From Christensenella sp. UBA941 (GTDB lineage: Bacteria > Bacillota > Clostridia > Christensenellales > UBA941), in assembly GCA_002293365.1 (NCBI GenBank), contig DBDD01000086.1:2225-9756 (forward strand): a DNA stretch of 7,532 bases. Reading direction: 5' to 3'. The notes beneath the pieces are model-generated. The model had not been told where the DNA came from and searched no databases. It worked only from the letters and a program-made list of their open reading frames with translations. The stretch's first letter is position 1, and the number at the start of each line of letters is the position of its first letter. Below, piece by piece: positions 1 to 5,252 of this stretch. A program made the translations under genes and the position numbers.

Positions 1-50
1 CTGACCTGCTGATTACGAATCAGCTGCTCTACCGGCTGAGCTACGTTGGC
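1..50 (-). tRNA. tRNA-Thr (anticodon CGU), 3' part cut off by window edge
   Basis: Read on the minus strand from position 50, the sequence folds as the 5' two-thirds of a tRNA. It has a 5' acceptor strand GCCAACG, T8-A9, a D-arm stem GCTC/GAGC around an AGCCGGTA loop, A26, an anticodon stem GCTGA/TCAGC closing the loop TTCGTAA, then the start of the variable loop (AGGTC). The anticodon is CGU, which reads the threonine codon ACG; the G1 and C2 and anticodon G35-U36 agree with threonine identity elements. The T-arm and 3' acceptor strand lie outside the window, so CCA encoding cannot be judged. A promoter sits just upstream. Confidence 0.93.
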
Positions 51-78
51 AATCTCGTAGTTTGCCCGGCAAGAAGCA

Positions 79-107
79 ATTATAGCATAGCGAAAGCACA
101 ATGTCTA
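79..107 (-). promoter_or_regulatory. Sigma-70-type promoter of the tRNA-Thr gene
   Basis: On the minus strand there is a -35 box TAGACA (107-102, 5 of 6 consensus), a spacer of exactly 17 nt, and a perfect -10 box TATAAT (84-79). Transcription would begin near position 72, giving a leader of about 22 nt before tRNA position 1 at base 50. This suggests the tRNA is expressed independently of the acyltransferase gene, whose stop codon lies only about 46 nt upstream of the -35 box. Confidence 0.75.
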
Positions 108-118
108 TACCGATTTTT

Positions 119-146
119 TCGGCTCTACCGACTCGGCTCTACCGGC
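119..146. repeat. Tandem 14-bp repeat resembling the tRNA D-arm
   Basis: Two adjacent 14-bp units (119-132 and 133-146) differ at one position; each contains GGCTCTACCG. The 12 bases GCTCTACCGGCT at 136-147 are identical to bases 26-37, the D-arm of the neighbouring tRNA-Thr gene. The repeat lies between the acyltransferase stop codon and the tRNA promoter. It is enclosed by an imperfect inverted repeat (106-115 with 148-157: TATA and CGATT arms around one C-C mismatch). No T-tract follows on the minus strand, so it is not a standard intrinsic terminator. It may be tRNA gene debris from a past recombination. Confidence 0.5.
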
Positions 147-152
147 TAATCG

Positions 153-1385
153 CTATACAGGATTTGTACAAAAACCGCTGTCGCGCGCATGGGTCATCTG
201 CACATTGGCTGCAAAACGCCAATACGCGCACTCACCTATTGTGGCGTATTTCACGCTGGCAAGCCTGTTTTCAGGCGAAAACATATAGAAATTGCTCTGC
301 GCGTATATTTGAAAATCGTCGTTCGGGTCGAAGGGCATCGCCGGAACCGTATCTATTGGGAAGAACAGCATAACATCCTTCCCCAAAAGCTCTCCGTCAT
401 AATGCCAGCCCGGAGGCTCCAGCCAAAGCTCGCCTTCGCCGCACTCGTCGACGCCCTTACCCGCACGAAGCGGCATCCTAACTATGACCCGCGTTTTAAC
501 AGGCGCCATCGTTTCGTTAAGAAACTTTCTCTCATATACGCACTGCAATTTATACCAATCGTGGACGCTCGCGATATCGCCGCGCGTCGAATGCAGCTTC
601 GCGGCGCGATCCATCGTCGCCTCAAAGCCGCAAGCATGGCAATAAATGGCGTTGCCTCGCGTTTTTAGCGTAAACTCGCGCCCACACTCCGGGCAGTAGT
701 ACAATATATTCTCTAGGCCTTCCAGAAGCCGCTTCTCCTTAAATACGCCGAGCGGCCCGTCCGGTTCTTTTGCGCCGCCCAGCCTCGCGTCGATCCCGTC
801 GGTAATCTCTTCTGCCGATAGGGCGCTTATAGCTGCGGCGTCAAAAAGGTTGGCAAGCGTGACGCGCACGCGCCCCGGCCGTATCCCTTTTCGCCAAAAA
901 GGCATGCAAATATACGAACCCTCGATGCGGCAGCTAATTACAGGCACGCCGAGCTTTTTTATCAGCTTCCCCGTCGCTTTGTGCATGCCCATATACGCTC
1001 CGTCCACCGAACAACGGCCCTCCGGAAAGAGCAGAACGGCGTCGCCTCTATTGAGGACGGCCATGATACCCTTTATCGAGCGCGTATCCGGGTCGAACAG
1101 CTTCTTGGGAATACATCCCATAATGGGCAAAAGCGTGTTGAGCGGCCTGTATAAAAAGAATTTCAGCGCCGTAACGGCATTCAGGCGCCGCGGATATACC
1201 GTAAGCATGACCAACAAGAAGTCCATGAAGGACTGATGGTTGCTAACTACAATAAGCGGCCCACGAGGGGGATGATACGCGCTGCGGTCGACTTTCAGTC
1301 GAAATACCAGCTTTAAGACCGGATAGATCAGTAAAAATACGATCAAGTATAATGCCCAATTGGGCTTTTTTACTTCTTTGCGCAT
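153..1385 (-). CDS. PlsC-type lysophospholipid/glycerolipid acyltransferase with C-terminal zinc ribbon
   Basis: The 410-residue product has a hydrophobic N-terminal segment (about residues 10-28), then the PlsC/LPLAT core. The catalytic NHQSFMD motif is at 49-55 (H50 and D55 of the HX4D pair), and the acyl-acceptor motif FPEGRCS at 120-126 is a variant of FPEGTRS. Known members transfer an acyl chain from acyl-ACP or acyl-CoA to a lysophospholipid, classically 1-acylglycerol-3-phosphate, at the inner membrane face. Unlike the usual enzyme of about 240 residues, it continues into a four-cysteine zinc ribbon (CPEC 231-234, CHAC 249-252) and a further domain of about 155 residues that I do not recognise. 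The ATG lies 3 nt after the transporter stop codon, in the same frame, with no good Shine-Dalgarno sequence; translational coupling is likely. Acyltransferase fold is sure; substrate is not. Confidence 0.88.
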   Translation of the reverse strand: MRKEVKKPNWALYLIVFLLIYPVLKLVFRLKVDRSAYHPPRGPLIVVSNHQSFMDFLLVMLTVYPRRLNAVTALKFFLYRPLNTLLPIMGCIPKKLFDPDTRSIKGIMAVLNRGDAVLLFPEGRCSVDGAYMGMHKATGKLIKKLGVPVISCRIEGSYICMPFWRKGIRPGRVRVTLANLFDAAAISALSAEEITDGIDARLGGAKEPDGPLGVFKEKRLLEGLENILYYCPECGREFTLKTRGNAIYCHACGFEATMDRAAKLHSTRGDIASVHDWYKLQCVYERKFLNETMAPVKTRVIVRMPLRAGKGVDECGEGELWLEPPGWHYDGELLGKDVMLFFPIDTVPAMPFDPNDDFQIYAQSNFYMFSPENRLASVKYATIGECAYWRFAANVQMTHARDSGFCTNPV

Positions 1386-1388
1386 GGC

Positions 1389-2804
1389 TTATGACAGTAA
1401 TTCGAGGACGGCAGTACGCTCATCGTCGTCGCCCCCCAGAGCGGCCAAAACTCGCGCGTGATTGGTTTTATCCAGACGGTAGCGCGTACAAACAAATACT
1501 CCGAAGGACATGAAAACGAGCGGCGCAAGCGCCATGACCATGACTATCGCCGACTGAGCGGAGGCGGATTGCGAAACGACCTTCGCGGCCCCGGCGCTTA
1601 TGTCCTGTTCGATAAAGCCCGCCGCCCCGATTATGGCCATGACGAGCGCCAAGCCGAGCGCCTGCGCGGTTTTATTCACTAAGTTAGCTATACCGCTGAA
1701 CGCGCCGGCCGTCCTGGCGCCAAACTTTAGATTGCCGACATCGACTATGTCCGCGAAAATCGCGTGCGGTATAAGGCCCGGGCCGCTGATGCCGAGCCCC
1801 AAAACCGCTGCCAGGATATACAAAGGCAGAGGGCCTCCGTTTGCGGGCAACGCGAACAGGAAGAGCGCGCCGATGATCCAGATAATCGAACCGATTATAT
1901 AAACCGCTATCTTGCCCAGTTTTTTTATGACCGCCATATATATGGGAAGCGCGACGATCTGCATCCCGAACATAATAGCCGCGCCCAGCATTCCGACCAT
2001 GTTCGATTCACCCCTTGCCGTCATATCGCGGCAATAGTAAAAGTCGACATAGAAGAAAAACAACGCGCTCATAATGGCCATGGTTATCTGGCAGCATAAA
2101 AACATCCACAGGTACTGCCGGAACGGCTTTACGCGAAACGGGCGGATAAAATCGCGTATAACAAACGGCTCCGCCTTCTTCGGCGCGGGCATTCCTTCCT
2201 TCGCAAACAGACCGGTTATTCCGACGCAAACCATAAATACGACGCCAAATACCAAGCTCATAACTATGTAGCCGCTGTTGCCATCAAACGCGCCGACTAT
2301 TATCCCGGGTACGGCGACGCATATAATCGAAGAGAATATGGAAAACCCCAGCCTAAGCGACGTCATGCGCGCCCGCTCGGTATAGTCCTCGGTCATCTCG
2401 CTGGAAAGCGAGAAATACGGAATCATGATCGACGTCTGGACAGCGTAAAAGAATATATACGATAATAAAACCGACCAAAACCGAACCGACAGGCTTTCGT
2501 TGCCGTACGGATAGAACATAAGGAACATCGATAGTACGATCAGCGGGGCGCTAATGATTAGCGTGCCCCGGCGCGTTCCAAAGCGTACCCGCAGCTTATC
2601 GGAGAAAAACCCCATAACAGGATCCGAAACGGCGTCGAAAATACGCGCGAGCAGCATGACAACGCCCGCGAGCTCCGGCGGCAGACCTACGGCCAACGCT
2701 AAAAAGCCCGGATAGAGGAAGTTGATAATATTGAAGGAACCTCCGCCAAATACGTCGCCGACTGCAAACGCCAGCATTCTGCCGAAAGAAATAGGCTTTT
2801 TCAA
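1389..2804 (-). CDS. MelB/GPH-type MFS cation symporter
   Basis: The product has about 12 hydrophobic segments. Its family signature RIFDAVSDP (54-62 from the start chosen here) carries the two acidic residues D57 and D61 that match the MelB cation-site aspartates D55/D59. GFFSDK follows, and after helix IV comes PYFSLSSEMTEDYTERARM (129-147), typical of the glycoside-pentoside-hexuronide family. D17 aligns by eye with MelB D19, but the MelB D124 position appears to be Met/Ile, so a melibiose-like substrate is doubtful. The start is TTG at 2804, giving 471 residues, because GGAGG lies 8 nt upstream; a TTG at 2825 (478 residues) has no ribosome binding site. It is the first gene of a two-gene operon with the acyltransferase. 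The substrate could be a sugar or, given that neighbour, a lysolipid. Confidence 0.85.
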   Translation of the reverse strand: MKKPISFGRMLAFAVGDVFGGGSFNIINFLYPGFLALAVGLPPELAGVVMLLARIFDAVSDPVMGFFSDKLRVRFGTRRGTLIISAPLIVLSMFLMFYPYGNESLSVRFWSVLLSYIFFYAVQTSIMIPYFSLSSEMTEDYTERARMTSLRLGFSIFSSIICVAVPGIIVGAFDGNSGYIVMSLVFGVVFMVCVGITGLFAKEGMPAPKKAEPFVIRDFIRPFRVKPFRQYLWMFLCCQITMAIMSALFFFYVDFYYCRDMTARGESNMVGMLGAAIMFGMQIVALPIYMAVIKKLGKIAVYIIGSIIWIIGALFLFALPANGGPLPLYILAAVLGLGISGPGLIPHAIFADIVDVGNLKFGARTAGAFSGIANLVNKTAQALGLALVMAIIGAAGFIEQDISAGAAKVVSQSASAQSAIVMVMALAPLVFMSFGVFVCTRYRLDKTNHARVLAALGGDDDERTAVLELLS

Positions 2805-2812
2805 ATAATCCG

Positions 2813-2817
2813 CCTCC
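2813..2817 (-). promoter_or_regulatory. Shine-Dalgarno site deciding the TTG start of the transporter
   Basis: GGAGG on the minus strand lies 8 nt before the TTG codon at 2804-2802, ideal spacing. It falls downstream of the alternative TTG at 2825-2823, which has no upstream purine-rich site, so translation from 2825 would run through the ribosome binding site itself. The residues following the 2804 start (KKPISFGRMLAF) are a normal GPH-family N-terminus. Confidence 0.7.
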
Positions 2818-2834
2818 GTATGCAATTATAGTTT

Positions 2835-2867
2835 CTACGCATAATCAGACATCTATACCGATCCTCC
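2835..2867 (-). promoter_or_regulatory. Five-codon mini-ORF with its own ribosome binding site
   Basis: On the minus strand GGAGG (2867-2863) precedes an ATG at 2852-2850 by 10 nt. The frame reads MSDYA and stops at TAG (2837-2835). It is in the same frame as the transporter downstream, separated by that TAG and one further TAA. It is either a leader peptide or the decayed original start of the transporter, replaced by the TTG start at 2804. Confidence 0.35.
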
Positions 2868-2884
2868 AAAGTATACAACTTTGG
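2866..2884. promoter_or_regulatory. Inverted repeat, candidate operator or 5' leader hairpin
   Basis: CCAAAG and CTTTGG form a perfect 6-bp inverted repeat with a 7-nt centre (TATACAA on the plus strand). It sits about 10-27 nt downstream of the predicted transcription start of the transporter operon, a usual place for a repressor operator. As RNA it would fold into a small hairpin whose 3' arm overlaps the GGAGG of the mini-ORF. GTATAC/GTGTAC-like words recur at several points between 2870 and 2930. No regulator gene is visible in the window. Confidence 0.4.
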
Positions 2885-2891
2885 ACGCACC

Positions 2892-2930
2892 GTTATACGA
2901 TTATACACTATTTTTATGAAAAGTACACAA
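2892..2930 (-). promoter_or_regulatory. Promoter region of the transporter-acyltransferase operon
   Basis: A perfect -10 box TATAAT lies at 2905-2900 on the minus strand with a weak -35 (TTGTGT, 2930-2925, 19-nt spacer). An overlapping alternative is TTCATA (2920-2915), 17 nt, TATAAC (2897-2892). The stretch is AT-rich against its surroundings. Either promoter would give a leader of roughly 80-90 nt before the TTG start at 2804. Weak -35 boxes suggest that an activator may be needed. Confidence 0.55.
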
Positions 2931-3098
2931 TTTCTGCAAAATTCGGGGCTATTGCGTCAGTTCTTGCATATAGTTCATGATCGTGGCAGGTGCATTATCG
3001 CTTTTAGAAACGACTTGATAATTCCATTCAGTATCGATAGCAAACTCTAGCTGGCTGTAATAGCGGTATATAGGTAACCGTGTAGAGGCAGCTCCGAA

Positions 3099-3143
3099 CC
3101 GTCGTTCATCAAGCGGGAAGCCCGACAATCCAAAAGCATATAA
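3099..3143 (+). pseudogene. Possible remnant of a TnpB (IS200/IS605) C-terminus
   Basis: On the plus strand one frame reads PSFIKREA followed by six residues and TAA at 3141-3143. Tails of the SFIKQEA type are common at the C-terminus of IS200/IS605-family TnpB proteins. The frame is closed upstream by TAA at 3075-3077, and no zinc-finger or RuvC-like motif is visible, so at most a short decayed tip of an element remains. The match is short and recalled from memory, and it competes with the minus-strand open frame over the same bases. Confidence 0.2.
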
Positions 3144-3199
3144 CCGTAAGCGAAACAGGCGACGGGACGAACACGATCCGCTTCCTGTTTTGCTTTTGG
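3130..3199. repeat. Long inverted repeat with a 14-nt bulge
   Basis: The right arm CCTGTTTTGCTTTTGG (3184-3199) pairs with two separated blocks on the left: CCAAAAGC (3130-3137, 8 bp perfect, outer) and GAAACAGG (3152-3159, inner, one G-T). The left arm thus carries about 14 extra nt at 3138-3151, and the loop is 24 nt. Alternatively the inner stem extends to 12 bp using AAGCGAAACAGG (3148-3159) against 3184-3195. The structure may belong to a decayed mobile element, an unannotated RNA, or a terminator. No gene runs toward it on the plus strand in this window. Confidence 0.4.
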
Positions 3200-3243
3200 C
3201 CTAGATATAGTTTTTGGAGGATAAATGGATACACCCGTTGCCT

Positions 3244-3266
3244 AAAAATTGGGCCGAACGGACGGC
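3244..3266 (-). terminator. Weak candidate terminator of the ABC operon
   Basis: Fourteen nt after the last permease stop codon, the minus strand reads GCCG-TCCGTT-CGGC, followed after CCAA by TTTTT. The stem is only 4 bp of pure GC and the T-tract is not immediately adjacent, so intrinsic termination would be inefficient. It is the best candidate between the permease and the next operon. Confidence 0.3.
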
Positions 3267-3280
3267 AAAACAAATATTAT

Positions 3281-4255
3281 TTATACCGCTTCGCGCTTGC
3301 GCTTGCGCCCGAAGCAATCCAGCCAGATTATAGTCACTATAACTATGCCTTGGCATACGACCTGTAAATATGGCGTTACGCCCAGCATGTTCATACAGTT
3401 CGTCAATAATTGAAGCACCATAATTCCGACAAAGCTTTGAGGTATGCCTCCGATACCTCCGGCAAACGATGTGCCGCCGACGACGACGCCGCAATTAACC
3501 ATCAATGCCGTTTCGTCCCCATAGATAGAGGAACCCGTGTTTAGCTTTGAAGAAAGTAATACGCCCGCGAAGGCGGTAATCGTGCCGCAAAGCACAAAAG
3601 CGAGCCACTTGGTTCGCACAACGCTGATGCCCGAATATTTAGCTACGTCATAATCCCCGCCGATAGCATAACAGTTTCTGCCAAAGCTAGTATACCGCAG
3701 CAGGCAATAGACCAATATGCCGACGGCCAGCATGACGATAGCCAAATTAGGAATAGTGCCGAACAGCTTACCGTTGGCCAGCTTCATGAAATCGAGGTTT
3801 TTAGACGAGATCGGATGCGCGTCGGTCAGATGCTGACAGACGCCCTTCATGAGCATGCCCATGCCGAGCGTGATGATAAACGCTTCCGTGCGCTGCTTGA
3901 CGACGAAGAAGCCGTTGATGAAGCCGACTACAGCGCCGGACGCTACGCCCGCCAGCATGGCAAGCCACATATTTACGCCGGCGTTGATTAGCTGCACCGT
4001 AATTATGCCCGAAAGGCACATCACGCTTCCCACGGAAAGGTCGCAGCCGGCGCAGATTACCGCCAAAGTAACGCCGAAGGCGATGATTACATTGACGGAC
4101 GCGTCCTGCAGCATAGCCAAAATGTTGTATGACGTGTAGAAATTTGTATCGAAGAACAGCATGACGATCAGCATCGCGATAATCGCGAGTACCGCTTTCT
4201 GTTTTGAGAGCAAGCGCCATACTCTCTTTCCCATAATGCCTAATTGATTATTCAT
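3281..4255 (-). CDS. Sugar ABC transporter permease 2 (RbsC-like)
   Basis: The 324-residue product is an integral membrane protein of the BPD_transp_2 family, with a hydrophobic N-terminal helix at about 20-35 and further segments throughout. The family motif GIDLSVGS appears as AGCDLSVGS at 69-77, and the coupling region is recognisable around GGDYDVAKYSGI. Near the C-terminus are VVVGGTSFAGG and LLTNCMNMLGVTPYLQVV, matching RbsC-type permeases of usual length (about 320). It forms the translocation channel with the neighbouring permease and the ATPase. The ATG at 4255 has GGGAG 7 nt upstream and lies 18 nt after the permease 1 stop codon. It is the last gene of the operon. Confidence 0.93.
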   Translation of the reverse strand: MNNQLGIMGKRVWRLLSKQKAVLAIIAMLIVMLFFDTNFYTSYNILAMLQDASVNVIIAFGVTLAVICAGCDLSVGSVMCLSGIITVQLINAGVNMWLAMLAGVASGAVVGFINGFFVVKQRTEAFIITLGMGMLMKGVCQHLTDAHPISSKNLDFMKLANGKLFGTIPNLAIVMLAVGILVYCLLRYTSFGRNCYAIGGDYDVAKYSGISVVRTKWLAFVLCGTITAFAGVLLSSKLNTGSSIYGDETALMVNCGVVVGGTSFAGGIGGIPQSFVGIMVLQLLTNCMNMLGVTPYLQVVCQGIVIVTIIWLDCFGRKRKREAV

Positions 4256-4273
4256 AATTCGGCTCCCGTCGTC

Positions 4274-5236
4274 CTAAAGTTCCTTGCGGTTATCGAGCCA
4301 TATGGCCAGCACGAGAACAGCGCCTCTGAGTACAACCTGCATATACGGCGGCACGCCCAGAAGGTTCATGCAATTGGACAGCAGCGTAACTAAAAGCACG
4401 CCAAGCACCGTTCGCAAAACGCTGCCTTTGCCGCCCTTGAGCGAAGTGCCGCCGACTACTACGGAGAGTATGGCGTTGGTCTCGAATCCTCTGCCGATTA
4501 TCGGCGCGGCAGTCGTTACGCGTGAAAACAATACGACCGAGCCGACGGCAGCCATAAACCCGGATATCGTATAGATGATCACCATGCTGCGCTTAACGGG
4601 TATGCCGCTTAGTATCGCCGCGACTTTGTTTCCCCCGGTATAGCTTATAGAGCGCCCGGCATGGGTTTCGCCTTGAAATACATATAGAATCGCAAGGCAA
4701 ACAAGGAAAATGATAAAGGAAACGGATAAAACTCCGACCGTGCCGGAGCCGATCGTTTCAAAGATCGTCTGAGGCGTAGTCAGCCAAGTCATGTGCAGCG
4801 TCGCGCCGTCCGTTATGATCAGCGCCAGCGCGCTGTAGACCGAACTCATACCGAAGGTGATGAATAACGCCTCCGCCTGCGTCATCGCGCCGCATGTTAA
4901 CAATAGAATGCTGTTGATCAGCCCGAGCCCAGCACCCAGCGCAACGCCGATTAGGAGGGCGTTCACCTGTCCTAGCGGGTCTATGAGCGCAACCGTCACC
5001 ACAGCGACAAGCGATATAATACCCGCGACCGAAAGGTCGATGAAGCCGCCGATGATGACGAACGTCATGCCTAGAGATACCAAGCTCAACGGGCCAAACT
5101 GGCGCATTAAGTTTGTCATGTTCGCTTCTGACATAAAATTAGGTTCTACGATGGCCGTGATGATAACCAACAGAAATATGACGACAAGCACCAAATTGTC
5201 CATCATTATTTTCTTCAGGTCAAAGCGACGAGTCAT
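4274..5236 (-). CDS. Sugar ABC transporter permease 1 (RbsC-like)
   Basis: This 320-residue membrane protein is a paralogue of the permease downstream. It has an N-terminal hydrophobic helix at about 14-30, the substrate-channel motif GGFIDLSVAG at 63-72 (usually GGIDLSVG, here with a displaced glycine), a cytoplasmic loop around GGNKVAAILSGIPVKRS, VVVGGTSLKGGKGS, and LLSNCMNLLGVPPYMQVV near the end. The shared C-terminal motif with permease 2 points to gene duplication, while the differences elsewhere suggest a heterodimer. The start is supported by GGAGGTG (5251-5245), which lies between the ATPase stop codon and this ATG in a 16-nt gap, favouring translational coupling. Confidence 0.93.
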   Translation of the reverse strand: MTRRFDLKKIMMDNLVLVVIFLLVIITAIVEPNFMSEANMTNLMRQFGPLSLVSLGMTFVIIGGFIDLSVAGIISLVAVVTVALIDPLGQVNALLIGVALGAGLGLINSILLLTCGAMTQAEALFITFGMSSVYSALALIITDGATLHMTWLTTPQTIFETIGSGTVGVLSVSFIIFLVCLAILYVFQGETHAGRSISYTGGNKVAAILSGIPVKRSMVIIYTISGFMAAVGSVVLFSRVTTAAPIIGRGFETNAILSVVVGGTSLKGGKGSVLRTVLGVLLVTLLSNCMNLLGVPPYMQVVLRGAVLVLAIWLDNRKEL

Positions 5237-5252
5237 ATTTGCTTCACCTCCG

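Larger units (their letters stand above)
2949..3200 (-). pseudogene. 83-codon open frame without a start codon, probable gene remnant
   Basis: This minus-strand frame is open from just after a TAG at 3203-3201 to a TAG at 2951-2949. It reads like protein in its C-terminal half (for example YRYYSQLEFAIDTEWNYQVV, then a tail ending in MNYMQELTQ). It has no ATG until four residues past TIM near the end, and the only internal TTG (3128) has no ribosome binding site. I do not recognise the family. It is best read as the 3' end of a decayed gene whose 5' part was lost between the ABC operon and the transporter operon. A chance open frame is possible. Confidence 0.35.
2826..3280. other. Intergenic region between the ABC operon and the transporter operon
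   Basis: This 455-nt stretch contains no complete protein gene. From right to left it holds a weak terminator, a plus-strand GGAGG-ATAA-ATG opening a six-codon frame (ATG at 3225-3227, MDTPVA then TAA) with rather short spacing, the bulged inverted repeat, the start-less 83-codon minus-strand frame, and the promoter, palindrome and mini-ORF of the transporter operon. Remnants on both strands suggest a site of past insertion and decay. Confidence 0.6.

Noticed and set aside
284..292. Missing Walker A lysine in the second ATPase domain (residues 284-292 of the ATPase at 5253-6728)
   Set aside because: GAGRTE in place of GKST is normal for the RbsA/MglA family, so it is not a defect.
2866..2940. 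Catabolite-response (cre) element near the transporter promoter
   Set aside because: No stretch matches the TGNAANCGNTNNCA pattern well enough on either strand.
3225..3242. Plus-strand GGAGG-ATAA-ATG mini-gene (MDTPVA)
   Set aside because: It is six codons long with only 4 nt between the site and the ATG and no convincing promoter; noted within the intergenic entry only.
3201..3494. 97-residue minus-strand frame very rich in arginine
   Set aside because: It overlaps the end of the permease 2 gene in another frame, and its composition is that of an out-of-frame shadow.
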